Positions 31,691-44,188 of a stretch of 64,000 nucleotides of DNA are shown here, piece after piece. The position numbers and the translations under genes are program-made. A model generated the notes under the pieces. The model worked only from the letters and a program-made list of their open reading frames with translations. It was not told the origin of the DNA and made no database searches. Each line of letters starts with the position of its first letter. Position 1 is the first letter of the stretch. Source of the DNA: Symsagittifera roscoffensis (Eukaryota > Xenacoelomorpha > Acoela > Convolutidae); NCBI RefSeq assembly GCF_963678635.1, contig NC_087069.1, positions 13,304,660 to 13,368,659 on the forward strand, read 5' to 3'.

Positions 31691-32107
31691 CTGAACATCA
31701 ATTTTGAGATCAGTTCACTGGAAAAAGAGGATTCAATGAGATTCTCCTCGAGAAAATTTTCTTTTTCTCGAGGAGAAAATTATCTGCTCATTGATGATAT
31801 CGCGTTTTTTTTTGATAATGTCTGACTGTAATTCCACCGATTTTCAACCATCAGCTACTATCATCAGCTGCTACAATCACAGGGCATCTTTTTTTGAGCC
31901 ATTTTTCGTTTTTGCCCTCTCCGATGATCTTTTTCAAAGCTTGCAACCCGCGCAAACAACTTTCCCGATATTGGTTATCCAACCACTGTTCACGGTTGAT
32001 TTCCATCACGGTTGATTAATATTCCCTTGTGGGCGTAAGCGGAAAACCCGGTGAACAATTCCTTTGGTTACACTTCTCTAGTACCGAAGGGGAAAAATTT
32101 CTAAAAT

Positions 32108-32305
32108 TTAGTATAGTACCTGTATCTGTTGGTTTCTGACACCATCCAAAGATAATTTTCCTGTTTTTGTCAAAACTAGTTTTTGTAAACTCAAAAATGC
32201 CAAATTTCCAGGCGTGTTTAGTGTCTCTATTGTGAATTGTAACTTTGTGTGTAGTAGGTTTGCTGCCAGCAGCACCTTCTCAAGATCACCCTTCATTGTT
32301 CTCAC
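32108..32305 (-). pseudogene. Penelope-like RT thumb fragment (relic 2)
   Basis: The open frame of 66 codons reads MKGDLEKVLLAANLLHTKLQ, FTIETLNTPGNLAFLSLQ and a short tail. The pattern (two helices, then FTIE, then GNLAFL) fits the start of the thumb that follows the palm in Penelope-like RTs. It starts 42 residues after the PHD finger. Relic 1 has AANSLNPNLQ at the same distance (46 residues). The catalytic palm is absent. Confidence 0.5.
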
Positions 32306-32347
32306 TCAACGTAACGGAGGAGAAAGAAGTTCGTTTGCTGCACTGAC

Positions 32348-32548
32348 TTAGTTTTCTCCCTTAGCGATGCATTTCCTACAGTACCAGACGGTTTCACTGA
32401 TTTTTCTATACTCATCATCTGATATATCACCGCATTTTACGTGATACCAGTTCAAACAGCATTCACATTGCACACCATTTGACATGTACTTGACCTTCTT
32501 CTTGCACTCGGGACATATTCCATGAAGATCTTTTTCGGGCATAAACAT
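32348..32548 (-). CDS. PHD-finger protein fragment (relic 2)
   Basis: This is a 66-codon open frame. The zinc ligands are CPEC, then CECC, NWYHVKC and YCRKC, matching Cys4-His-Cys3 with PHD spacing, and a Trp two residues before the last Cys pair (VWYCRKC). PHD fingers read histone H3 tails, and similar fingers occur in ORF1 of some LINEs. The frame starts at ATG (MFMPEKDLHG) and ends in TAA just before the RT thumb fragment. It could be an N-terminal module of the Penelope-like ORF, or a LINE ORF1 piece joined to it. Confidence 0.7.
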   Translation of the reverse strand: MFMPEKDLHGICPECKKKVKYMSNGVQCECCLNWYHVKCGDISDDEYRKISETVWYCRKCIAKGEN

Positions 32549-32559
32549 CAGGCATAGAG

Positions 32560-35500
32560 ATCAGATGATGATTAGTAGTTTGCATGATCAGAACAAACCT
32601 TAATTGCCCGGCAAAGTTTTGTGCCATTCCCCCGGATGGCAACGTTGAACCTTCCGATGCACGCCGAAAGCGTCTTTTAAGGCGTTTTTGTCGAAATTGA
32701 AGTGAATAGGAGGCTCAGAACTTTCCAGACTTTTAAATCTTCGAAGCATCGATTTGGACTAGAAAATTTTTGAGAAAAACAAAAACGGCCATTATGACGG
32801 AAAATACACATAAAAAACACACCACAGCCGATTGCAAGACAGAAAACGAACGAGAGGAAAAATACAATAGAAGAAGAACGAAGCCTCTTTTATCGTATCA
32901 CGCAGACACATTAAGGTGATTATCAGAACAACCTAGTGGGAATAGAAGATCCAGCGGGACATTCGGGATTGCGCCAAACGCTTCCATGCAAACCGCAAAT
33001 TGGAGATAACGATGTTATCTCCGGAAGAGGCCGGAATCAGAGGCCCGGTGCCCAGAGAATATTAAGAAATTTTAACGATATTTTAGCTGCTGTAATGCCC
33101 TGAACTCGATGAAATTATTCTGATTTTAATTTAGTATTTCAAAGCATGATAAGTTTTTCCTTAGAGTCGAGGAAAAATTCAATCCATCTCTACTGGAGTT
33201 AGTATTTAACTGTCAGTTAAAACATATCTAATTGTGGTATTTTAGCCTTTTTCTAAAGTAATCACGTTGTCGGGGGATCCGAGTCCCAGCAAAATGATTA
33301 TTTTTGCATGCAAATGAAAGCCGATCAAAAGTCGCCCGGCTAATGGCCTAAAAACGGTAACATAAGGTTAGCCCTTGAACAGACCAAAAAAAATTGGCTA
33401 AGTGAAGACAATATAAAACGAGTGGGATTAAGGTAACTGACATCAGGCAGTCGTCAGCATGGAATTTTCCGACGCTCCGTCACTGTGTAATGTCTGGGCA
33501 AGTGTTACATTGTTTTTCTAATGAGATTGCTAAATTTGACGCAATTCTATTCAAAAGGATAGCAGGATAAGTTCGGTGACTAATAACGAGTGCGTTCATT
33601 GATAGCAGTCTTGTTTCGATAGAAAGGGTTTTTTGATCGACTGTAGTTTTTTAATCCCGCGAGCCGTTTTTCTCAAAATCGCTTTTTACTTCGTCTTGAA
33701 ATGCCAAATATTGATCTAATATTACTCCGACATATTTCACATTGACATTTTCAGCAAGTTTTTGATGTCCAGGGCAATTGAGTGTTTTTGAGTATCTTTT
33801 CTAACATGTTTTCCACTGAAGATGTTAAGTTCTGCTTTTTTAGCATTAGGTTGGAGTAAGTGTCTCCGAAAGTACTGTGATATAATTTTTTTTGGAGCAG
33901 TTTTTTCGAGCTCTTTGAATTCAATCCAAAACCTATCAATTTTTTGTGAAGAAGTGGTGGCCTATTTTTGGGTTAAATTTTTTGGGCACTGAAAGCATGA
34001 CCCGGTTTTTTTCTTGCTGGCTTGATCTGATCTGTCACATTTAAAAGAAACCAAGCCCATATATTTTTTTCGATTCAGTCATTTAGCCACGTTTCTGAAA
34101 ATTAAAAATTGTATTTTCTTCAATCGCTTATACAAGCGGTTTCAGGTCTGAACTTACGTTTGCTATGCTTCTACAATTTAAATGAAAAACGTTTATATAT
34201 TTTTTGTAGGTTTCCATTCTTTTAAATGAAAATAAAACTCAGCAGTGGACCCGGATTCGGATAGAGGTTTCAAGAAGTTTAGTTAAGTAGAGTGTGAGGT
34301 ATTGTTTTGGAATTGAGATAATAAATACTATTAGTTATAATAGTAATAATATTGGTTAAACTTTATTTCAAATTATTTTTCAGTTTCTACTTACTCTCTG
34401 CTCGCGAGTTCATTCCCTGCTTCTCTTTAGTAATACTCCCTTGTGTCATCAATTGCTTGGTAATGCGACCTAAATAACATTAAACAAACGAATTTTTGCG
34501 CCATTTCGCTCAATTCCGCATTGCCAAAGGTGGATACCGAAAGGTGGATTCCTAAAACTCGGAGTTTATTATTAGCCCCGGTTCCTGCTGAATGCAGGAC
34601 CAATCGTGGACGAAAATCAAGTTATCCATTTCCCCGCAGCCGGTTCAGCTTTGAGGAGGCGAATGACAAAGGGACCCTCCAACCGTGACCGAAGTTGGTA
34701 AAACTCTTGGTAAAAGTTGGCGTAGTCCTGGTATTTTGACTTTACAAACCAATTGTATGTAACCTCTCAACCTTCAAAATTTATAATCAACTACAGGAAC
34801 GGTGAATCTAATCTCCGTCTTGTCAAATTTCTTCTAGAGTAAACTGTAATTACGACTTATGAACACATTCAACTGTTTTAACGAAGTCATCCAATTACCT
34901 AAGGATCATTTTGACTGTGGGTGTCTAACTCATGGTCTTTAATCCTTGCATGGCAGCAGCTTTCACAATAGCAAACTGTTTCGGTTATCGACGCGTATAC
35001 TTAATAAATATTTTACTGCATTTAACAATGAATCTGCTGAGGCATCCCTTGCACTCAAATTTTCCGGTCTGCCCCTGTTTCAACAACGCTTAATTTCAAA
35101 ACAGACTTTTCTCTTTCAGCCAAACATTTGCATGAATTATCGCAAGGGAGGTGCCAACTGCTAAACCATCTGTTTGAATTTACCATGAAATATCCAAGTT
35201 GAAATATCTTTTGCTGAACATCAAATTCAAAAGCTTTTTTTTTTGTAAATTGTTTTTTCGAGATTTAGCTTCTGTCATGCAATTTATATGTTTTTCTTAA
35301 GAAAATTGTTGCTTTTCACATCAAAAGATAATACGGTTTTTTGGATTGGAATGGAGGAAGTGTAGAGATATTGGCTTCGTTGATTGGATTGGAAAATTTT
35401 GCAAGCGTTTTATGAGGAGTACAACACAAGCTGCGGATGAGTGAGCGAACTGGTCGTATGGTGTGTTGGCTTTGTGAATATTATCGTTTCAGCTGGCTAT

Positions 35501-38500
35501 TAGTTTGGAAGTCTTTTTAGGCGAGTTTCAATAGCTCACCAGAATGCAAAGTTTGAGAAGCTTTTGTCTGCTCTAGGATACCAGGATCTAGAAGTGAGGA
35601 AAGTGTCAATCCATCCTGTTGGATGGGTTATTTCATCCAACTGAACAAAAATAATCATAAAGCGATGTAACTAGTTATTTTGCCCCGGTAGAGATAGTTA
35701 AAAGCACATGCGGTTTTATTTTGACGCTAGTCAATTGTTTTGGAATTCAGTTTTACTTTTCATCGTTATTTTCTTTCCGGGCGAATGTTAGACACACAAA
35801 ACATTCGTACAGCGAAGTTCCTTTCCTCTCAAAAAAGATTGTTTTTCCAATACATCTTTCGCTATAGCTTCACATTGCCCTATAAAAACCCAAGCCAGAC
35901 AGACAAGGTGTAGCTGACTAATTTTTCATCAAATCTTGATCGTGTTAAATTGTTCTTCAATTATTTACCCAATTTTTTCAGAAAAAATTCCAAAGAAATT
36001 GATTTAATTTTCTCTTGATCACTTTCTTGGATTCTCTAGGTTTATGATTTATTAAGTATTTCTTTCTCGTTCCCGGCTTAGCCAACGCATTTCACCTCAA
36101 AAGGCAGACTCTCAAAGACCATATTTGATTTTTATCGATGCTAATGCATTTTGCCATGCGGTCTATTGAAGCGACAAGTTTGTTTGACATAGCAATCGTG
36201 TCAAAATATCAACCCTTAATTCGCATTAGCATCACAAATTAATTTCTTTTATCCTTCTTCTTCATTTTGTCACATTTTCGGCTAACACTTAAAGCAGGTC
36301 TGTCATTTTCAAATCCACAGAAGACTCATAACAAAAACTCAATGATTTGAAGATGAATTAAAAATTAGATTATCCAATTTTTATTTATCTCCATTATTAG
36401 ATTTTCACTTATGATTCCTATAAAAGCGTTAACACTGAGATTGACAAAAAGAAATTGCAGAACTAAGATGCAACTTCAATCCATTCGGGCACCTTATAGG
36501 ACAAAAAACTATTAACAATTTTTCTTTCTCTTTCCAGCCTCCTTATCGATTCCCCATAAAAGGCCTGCTCTTAAATTTTATCTCTAGATTGTTCCAAATT
36601 TCTTTTAAAAATCCTGCCCCTAATTCAATTTTCTTAGAAAAACCACATGCGAGGATACATTTCAACTGGAACAATGACCTCTTACCAACTTTATTACACG
36701 CCTCCAAAAAACAAAAAAAAATAACACGAGATTGGATGAAAAAATAGGCTAACAAGAAGCCCTAAATTTAACAAGAAAATTAGCCATTATCAGTGCTAAC
36801 CCAAGGCATGTTTCTTTTCAAAGAAAACAAAAAAATTTTGAGCAAGCAGTTTCATCCATTTTTAACTAGTAAGAAAACAATAAAAATCTCCCATCCTGGA
36901 AAAAGGCAGGTTTTTACCAGTCCCTCAAAATTGAAAAGCGTTTTCCATTGCAGAAAGTCTCTTCTCCAAACTTGTTTTTGTTTCGATTTTATTTTTGCGG
37001 AATAGTTTCCAAAAAAGCCAAATTGGGCTCTACTAAAATGACACTAGAGAAACAAGAAGTTCCGGAAGAAAATAAAATAAATAAACTTTAGACACCACAC
37101 TTCACTCAAATGTTTAAATAAAAATCATCCAGCTGAAGTTTTTTTATGGCCGGGGCCCATTTAGCGTAATTAAATTTAGTCACAAATCGAGATTCTAAAA
37201 AAACTAAAGAGCAATGACTATCAATCCGATTCTACTAACGGCCTAAGATGCTAGTAAAGCTTCGACAACTGATGTTTCAAATTTCATCATGAATGCTCTA
37301 ACCATTAAAGCAAGAATAAAAATCTGACAAAAACAAAAATCGCTAGTGGGGCCTTACAAGTTTTGATGCGTTGTTGTCAAGTTCACATGACTAATTCCAG
37401 TGCGGCTAACTAACAGAAAACACTAAAGTTGTTGCTGCGGTTTCATTTGGTCAAATTTTTTTCTGGTTAGAATGCCCATGACCTCAGCGTCTTTCAAGCT
37501 CATAAAGCTTTGAGGATATGACTACCACGCAACAATGATTTCCTACCAACTCTTTTAACCTCCTCGCAAAAACAAATCAAAAATCAAAAAATTTACTTGT
37601 GGTAGCAAAAAAAAGACAAAAACAAGATACCAAGAAGCTCTTTCGTAATCACAAATAGCGAAGCTTGCCTCAATAAAATCCAATCCCACATATTTTTTGA
37701 AAAAATGGTTTCGAAACTTTCTCTCGTTTGTACAAATTTTTACGCTTTAGTTATGATTAGCTATTAACTGTAAATATCCAAACGCTCGTTTTCATTTCTA
37801 GAACCCAAAATCTAGTTCTAGCAAAAAAATCGCCCTTTTTGTTTGAGAAAGAAATCAATGGTAGTCTCTCAACCTACAAAACAGCTGGCCCTAACCACTT
37901 GCCAGAAAATGCTACAGCACTTACCCATTATGGCAAGCTTCTTCAAACATTTTGTCATTAAAAAAAATTTGGGGACAACTTCCCAAAAACGAGCCAAGCT
38001 TTTTGTTCATTTTTAACTTAATCAGCTGGTTTTGTTATCTTTTTACTGCTCAACCCAAGCTAAATTCCAATGGCACTTTCTGCTCTTTTTTTCTATCGCA
38101 TTTCTGATTACCCTGACCTAGCTTGCAGATACAATATTTTCCATTACAAATTGAACAACCGACATTCACCACTGTGGAAAGCAGCGATAAAACAGGAAAT
38201 GCATAATGCAAAACAATGCACATTACAAGAAAAAACCAATGCTTTTTCCGTAGGAAAGAAACCTGCTGTGACAGTTCGACACGTTCACCTGTTAATAACC
38301 AGTGTGATATTTCCAAACTCTGGCTAGCTTTGGGGAATACGAAACGTGGATAAAAAAAATGTTAAATTTAACTTGTTACCGATGTTTTAACAAGGTTCAT
38401 CGTAGCTGAGATTAGTTACTGGTTTGCATACGAGAGTACAGAACACTGACTAAATCTTTGATACGATTCTAGCACCACCAATAGCCTTGACCACGCTTAC

Positions 38501-38690
38501 ATAATAATAATGTCATTATACAAGATTCATAGACACTCTTACTGCAATTGCAGTAGTTGTTTAGCTGTCGCTCAAGGTTAACTACTGCTAACGCAGTACC
38601 ACATTCCCCCGAGGACAAATAAAACTCTATTAGATACGAATAAAAATTTATGATAAAAAACATATCAAGAGTTTTTGACTCAGTTTGTGA
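32560..38690. other. Long region without a recognised gene
   Basis: No ORF exceeds about 90 codons and none shows a motif. The region is AT-rich with several homopolymer runs. I see no rRNA or tRNA, no long repeat pair and no terminal repeats. The stretch 32,570-33,060 is somewhat richer in GC (for example around ccggaagaggccgg) but carries no recognisable feature. Confidence 0.5.
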
Positions 38691-38790
38691 TCCGGCAGGT
38701 GTCTAAAGTTTTTAGTGAACAGTTTTTGTTTTGTCTCTCGCGAAGATCTAATGGTAATTTCCACTGCTTTTCCCAAAGACGCGATGTGTT

Positions 38791-39910
38791 TCATGCTGAG
38801 TAGCCGAATTTTTTCCGGAAGAGATGCCGTTCTGAGAGATTCAGTCTCGTTTCCACCGGGTTCCTCGTGTCCGTTTTCAAGTTCGCCAGTTTGATTCTAT
38901 ATTGTTCCAGAGCCATCTCATTCAAGTCTGCAAAGTCCTCCTCTGTACTTATCTCTTTTACCGAATGTTTGACTGGGCTACCGAATCTCTTAGGCCCGTG
39001 GTTTTTTGTAGCTCTTTTACTGCGTCGAACAGTGGTTCCCGTTTGTTCGTCGATGATCGATTCATCTGAGAAACCAGGAGGAGAGCAATGTTCCCCAGTC
39101 GCTTGTTCCTCTGACACAATGTCCTTCGAATTAAGGATCTCTTCCGCTGTTTTCTTTAACCCTCTTGTAAGTACTTGATCTGCCAGATTTTTCCATTCCT
39201 CTGGGACCAGGTCTTGTTCTTGGAATGCGTTTGGAGTTGAACTGGGAGATGTGTCCCTAGTTATCCGCTTCTTTGGCTGTTTCGGTTTAGCGATTTCTAA
39301 ACCTCTTGAGCTGCTAGGCTGGTGTTGCGTAATTGTTGTCTCCACCTACTTCGATTTCGGAGGTTCCTCAGCTGCTATTGCAGTCTTTTTTTTCTTTTTT
39401 TTTCGTTTGGGTTTGAGTGCCACTTGTTCTTGAGTTTTCGCCCCCCCCCCATCGTTGGCCACTTTGACTCGGTTTCGCTCTCCTGACTGCTTAATTAAGT
39501 CCCCCACCTGTCGGCGTTTCCTTCGAGTTGACTATAACGTCGCTTTTTTGAAAAAGGTCCTTTGCCTGTTCGTCAAAAGAGTTCCGATCTTCCTCCTCTG
39601 ACTCGGTTTCTTCGTCCTGGACAACATCCTTCTTCTGATGCTTACTTTTTGACTCTTTCAGCGGGTTTATGCTTTTTCTTTCTGACTAGCCTTCTCTTTC
39701 GGTGTAATTATCAGAGGAATCGCCGCCTTAGCCAGATTGCTTTTACGATAAACTGCTCCCGCAGCTGTTGTTATAGTTTTCGGCGACTCTGCCGCTACTT
39801 TTCCTTTAAAAGGCTTCGTCAGTGCCGCCCCACTGCTACGGTTCTCATCACGGCGAAGTAGCTTCTGGCTGTTCCACTCAAACCATTGGGTTTGTCTTCT
39901 ACAAATCCTC
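38791..39910 (-). pseudogene. Element B pol C-terminal tail
   Basis: The intact part (39,345-38,791, 184 codons) starts METTITQHQPSSSRGLEIAK and holds VRRSKRATKNHGPKRFGSPV, a basic motif typical of the end of Ty3-type pol, and ends LSERHLFRKKFGYSA. Upstream, in shifted frames, lie ALTKPFKGKVAAESPKTITT and a Lys-rich KPKRKKKKKK block near 39,400. The tail is charged and probably disordered, perhaps for chromatin binding. Stops at about 39,660 and a frame change near 39,440 (in a C9 run) break it. Confidence 0.6.
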
Positions 39911-40385
39911 GTTCCCAGGAATAGAGGAGTTCCTTTCGTAGGTCCGGGTCTATGGTGCTAGTGGCATCGACCAGCTGTTATAAATCTTGTCCCTCGCATT
40001 TCCGTCATTGCGCGTTCCATTTAGCGTTCGCCTCTAGTAATGCTCGGAGAGTTCTTGTTCGATCCCTTTCCTGCGTTGTCATATTTTCTTGTTTGAAAAT
40101 GGGCTGACATCTCGACTTCTTTGGCCTTTCTTTACACTTTTGAGTGAGTCCCGTGACTGGTCTATTCTCTTTTTCATCTGATTGGCAGTTAGTGCTGACC
40201 TCTCCAGATGCTGTTTATCTAAATGATCTGAAAATTATACGAACTTGTCCCGAATAATTTTAAACTCCGTTTTTGGTAGTCTGCCTAAATGTGCCTCAAA
40301 TGGAATATCTCTGAATGGTTTTCTGTTTAATCCAACGCATATCCCGAGTTATTGTGCCGAGGCATAATTTGATCGATTTAACATG

Positions 40386-41048
40386 TTATTCTAGGAGCAT
40401 TACCCCGAATCGCCTTTTTATTGTTTGGATTGTCCTTTCGACCAACTCACATCCGCGTTGGTCCCCCACCAGGCAAAACTTTTGTTCGATGTTAATTTCT
40501 ACCAGAATTTTTTTATCGCCTTTCCCTTGAAACCCGAGAATTGGTCTGTTTTTATCGATTCCGGAATTCCGTGAGTATCGATGTATGAGCGTAAAAATTT
40601 TATAGCGGATTTCCCCCTGTTGATTTCGTAACCTTGAAGTAAAAAAATTTTGAGCATCTGTCAATCGCTGTTAGCAGGTAAAATTTCTTCCCCTTACAAT
40701 CTTTTAAAGGACCGCGTAATCTGATTGGACCTCCTGCTCGGGCTGCGACAGCAGCGGCAGAGGTTGGGAGGAGTTTTTAGGGATAATATACTTTGTGTTC
40801 TTACCATAGCGTGTGCATTGCCGACACTCTTTGGCGAGATTTACGATATCTTTATGTATTTGGGGCCACCACAAATAGTTCGACACATCGAGCATGGCTT
40901 TTTGCCCCGGATGACCTCTGTCAATCCTCTTCATGACCACCGGTCGGAGTTGTACTAGACTAGAACTGCTAAAACGATTGTCGACCAGGATGCAGTCGCC
41001 TACTACAGACAATTGATTCCATAGTGGATTTGTACACGGGCCCATCAT
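40386..41048 (-). pseudogene. Element B integrase
   Basis: 41,048-40,704 contains the H2C2 zinc-binding domain: RIDRGHPGQKAMLDVSNYLW, then LAKECRQCTRYGKNTKYIIP. The core follows in several frames: EVQSDYAVL with the first Asp, a KTDQFSGF-like segment with the second Asp near 40,540, and GCELVERTIQTIKRRFGVML with the Glu. All three catalytic positions can be seen, but at least two frame changes separate them. Preceding it, 41,351-41,061 holds a linker ending LVAELISEDVWMDRLRRVVE. Confidence 0.75.
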
Positions 41049-41453
41049 TTCAAATCCCGCTCAATCCTTTCTCTCTACCACGCGACGTAAACGATCCATC
41101 CATACGTCTTCTGAGATGAGTTCGGCCACCAAAGTCTTATCGAATAACTTAGACAGACTGAAATTTCCAACGTTATCTATGTCTTCTAATGATTCGTCCA
41201 GTTTGTTTTGGCCTTTGTTAGTTTTCCTAGCTGATTGGATTACACTTACGTCCTGGTTGTTTTCATCGTCCTCTGCAGTTATATCAACTTCGATGATGGA
41301 TTTGACAGGCGAGTTTGACCGATTTCCTGACCTCGGGCTGCTGGTGATCATTTGTGTCGCCGCCTCTAGCTCTCGAATATTCCCCGAATCCTCTTTTTCA
41401 TATTCAAATACTACTCTATATTCAGGACCCTATTCGATTTTATTGAGGAGAAC

Positions 41454-42167
41454 TTAAGTACTTTTCAACCTTTTCTTTTTGTTGTCTTCACGTAGTAGTG
41501 GTCTCAGCTTATTCATAAGATTAGCTGCATTTGGGATAAACTTCGAAAGATCGTTTATGCTCCCCAGGAAAGACCTGAGTTGTTTTAACAAACGGGGATG
41601 CTCTAACTTGAGTATGGCTTCCGTTTTTGTTCTTTTTGGTGCAACTCCGTTTTCCGATAGTTTCTGCCCTAACCAATTTACTTCTGTTTTGAAGAATTCA
41701 CAATTTGATAGCTTATGAGATAAGTTTTCTTTATTTAGCTTCATTAAAACATCCGTTATTAATTTTTCGTGTTCTATCTCTGAGCCTTTTGAAACTATCA
41801 GTATATCATCTAGAAAACAGAACGTGTTTTTCGAATTGTTCAGTGTGCGATCCATTGCTTTTTGGAATTCCGCTGGCATATCAGTCAAACTGTAGAATCC
41901 GGTCAAAAATCGATATGTGCACTTTGCCTTCTACCCTACCATGTTGAAATTGCATTGTCTTGCAATTTCAGGTGTTAGTTTCAGTTGACTGTACGCGTAC
42001 TTCAAATCCAACACAGTAAAATATAAAGTACCTGCTTGTGCAGTCACCATCTGACTAACCCCATCTAGCAATTCCTCCACATTTGGCATTTGGTACTTGT
42101 TTTTGTACAGCTGCCTATTAATCGGTTTAGCGTCTAGTGCCAATTTTATGGAGTCATCTTTCTTCAC
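41454..42167 (-). pseudogene. Element B reverse transcriptase
   Basis: 42,167-41,931 carries LALDAKPINRQLYKNKYQMP and FTVLDLKYAYSQLKLTPEIA (palm, first catalytic Asp in LDLKYAYSQ). 41,906-41,454 carries MTGFYSLTDMPAEFQKAMDR, NTFCFLDDILIVSKG (the Asp pair as FLDD) and the thumb/connection VNWLGQKLSENGVAPKRTKT and SFLGSINDLSKFIPNAANLM. A frame change lies near 41,930. It copies element RNA into DNA in an intact element. After NLMNKLRPLLRED the expected RNase H is not found. Confidence 0.8.
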
Positions 42168-42263
42168 AGTAATGACAATGGGGGCAATAAAGCAATCATC
42201 GGTACATTTTTCTAACCTTTAAATTCTAATTGAAATAATCAAGAAAGAAAATCATAATTAAAA

Positions 42264-42463
42264 NNNNNNNNNNNNNNNNNNNNNNNNNNNNNNNNNNNNN
42301 NNNNNNNNNNNNNNNNNNNNNNNNNNNNNNNNNNNNNNNNNNNNNNNNNNNNNNNNNNNNNNNNNNNNNNNNNNNNNNNNNNNNNNNNNNNNNNNNNNNN
42401 NNNNNNNNNNNNNNNNNNNNNNNNNNNNNNNNNNNNNNNNNNNNNNNNNNNNNNNNNNNNNNN
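42264..42463. other. Assembly gap (200 N)
   Basis: Exactly 200 consecutive N. The round length suggests a scaffold placeholder, so the true distance is unknown. It separates element B from a sequence related to the leader of element C. Confidence 0.99.
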
Positions 42464-42589
42464 CATAAGCGTTTATGGACTACTTGTTACTCTGTTTCTT
42501 TTCTCTAAAACATTCTAAATAATTTTTTAAATGTTTTTTAGAACGTTGTTTTTTTCATTTAATTTAATATTTTAAAAAATAGCTTAATT

Positions 42590-43150
42590 TGAAATGCAAG
42601 TTCATCAAGACTTCTCCTTGGATCTTTAACTCTAAATCCTCAAAACTCATTTAAATCAAAAGAGCATCAAGGCTTCTCTTTGGAATTTTCAATGTACGAA
42701 AAGTTTAGTTTAGTTCATTTTCAAACTAGATCATCAAGGTTTTCCTTCAAGCTAATAAATTTCAACCTGTAAAAAGCGAACAAACTATTATCTAAGTGTT
42801 TAACGACTCACAAACTACCCAAAACTAAACGTCAATTAGTTCTCCTACTCGTCTTCTAGTTATACCTCAACCATGTGGATTGATTTACTGTTCTCCAACG
42901 CTCAATCTCATATTAACTCCCTCTTAAGTAGGATTTAAAATAATTTAAATGTTGAGAACGCCACTCTTTTGAGAGCAGTGAAATTCATTCAATAGAATTG
43001 ATCTATTCCCTCGCCAACCGTCTTGCCAAGACAAACATACGACCAAAAGATTTAGAATAACAATCACAAAACGATAAGGACTACCATTTCATGAAAATAA
43101 ATTAATTAACACCTGGATTTTGCATCAATCCTTCAATCTAACACTTTTTT
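42590..43150 (+). repeat. Partial copy of the element C leader/LTR region
   Basis: It shares ordered blocks with 56,990-57,600: repeated tcatcaagg(c/a)ttctccttgg-type blocks, a taagtgtttaacgactc / taagtgtctaacgacct block, tatacctcaaccatgtggat / tatacctgaaccttgtggat, ttactgttctccaac / ttactattctccaac, and cgataaggactac / cgtaaggactaac with tttttgcatc downstream. It breaks off before any coding region, so it may be a solo or truncated LTR. Confidence 0.7.
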
Positions 43151-43269
43151 CAACACAACGTATAGCAAACAAGCACCTCCTCTTGACTCTCGCTCCGACC
43201 ATCTACGAGTTGATTTTACAGGTTGATATTGCTTGAGTAAAAGTACGCTGCCGCTGAGTATACAAGGAA

Positions 43270-44100
43270 CAAAGGGTCTCAGCCATGCGTGAACACTTTC
43301 TTCTGTAGATCAACCATTTTTTGGCCTGTACGGACAGTCCTAACACGGGACTTGTCATCCCCAAGGTCATTCTCCGTCACGATGGGGAATTCTGAAAGCG
43401 CGGTCGATAGAACACCCCGCGCAAGAATCACTTTCAGTTCTCTCCTTACCAACTCGAAAGCCTCAATGCAAGATGGAATCTTAAAAATTTCTCCAGCCTG
43501 CTTCTCAAAGGGATTCGAGTTCCAAACCCATTCAACACTGTAGCTGCCCTCTGAACTTCAACACAATCAACTGAGGATCTTTCATCTTTCCATATAGCAC
43601 CGTGTAAATCATCTGCGCTCTTAAGTGTTCACGTCCGCGCCAATTTAGCGCCGTCCTATCAAGGACGATAATCAAACCAACATGTTTGATTCAGAGTCGA
43701 TTCGCTGCAATCAAGGAATGAGGGAAGCCGAAGGTTACTGCCCGTCCGTAGACGCAAGTAAACACTTCTTCCAATCATCTAATCAGTCCAAGGGGATCCA
43801 ATTGCATGGCCAGCACAGAAAGGTCAGAAGCGGCATACTCCTGTCCTCTACTAGGAGTGTTGTCAACACTGGAGCGAACTTTTGTATGTAGGTTTCGATG
43901 AACGGGTGAACTGGGGCTATGTTCATCGGGTCCACATGCTTCATCAAACGGTTGAATACCGCCAGATTCCCGTGGGTCAGGAGGCTCAAGGTCAAGTACC
44001 CATCGATCGGCAAGGTTTCGACACCTCTGCTGAATAGGAAGGCTGGTCCTATATTGAGAAGGCTTCTGGTTAACACTCAGTATAATGCTAGAACAAGTTT
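43270..44100 (-). pseudogene. Element A copy 3, unknown 3' domain
   Basis: 44,076-43,783 reads LNIGPAFLFSRGVETLPIDG, LLTHGNLAVFNRLMKHVDP and a segment on HPFIETYIQKFAPVLTTLLV, parallel to copy 1 (NMGPAYMFSRGVGTLRVDG, LLTHGELTAFHRLLKYGEH). Further left, the frame antisense to 43,289-43,543 gives WNSNPFEKQAGEIFKIPSCI and ELKVILARGVLSTALSEFPI, matching the DLNPVASDKREVLRFPAWTR part of copy 1. The frame is broken, and a segment between them is degenerate. The function is unknown. Confidence 0.5.
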
Positions 44101-44188
44101 GCTATCCAGCCAAATGTCGGACCCTTTTTCTGAATGTGTTTTGCTGCAGATAAACCGACTAGTTGTTTGGTTTGTCCCTTCTGCTCAC

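Larger units (their letters stand above)
31411..32548 (-). mobile_element. Penelope-like relic 2: PHD finger, RT thumb, GIY-YIG end
   Basis: On the minus strand the order is PHD finger (32,548-32,348), thumb (32,305-32,108) and GIY-YIG-like end (about 31,690-31,411). It is 1.14 kb long and, like relic 1, lacks the RT fingers and palm. The part between 32,100 and 31,700 is poorly preserved. Confidence 0.6.
38791..42240 (-). mobile_element. Element B: second Ty3/Gypsy family, 5' end lost at gap
   Basis: On the minus strand the order is RT (42,167-41,454), linker, integrase (41,048-40,386) and a long hydrophilic C-terminal tail (about 39,910-38,791). The integrase and tail differ from those of element A, so this is a separate family. 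The 5' part (gag, protease) would lie in or beyond the 200-N gap. No RNase H is seen. LTRs were not identified. Confidence 0.75.
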
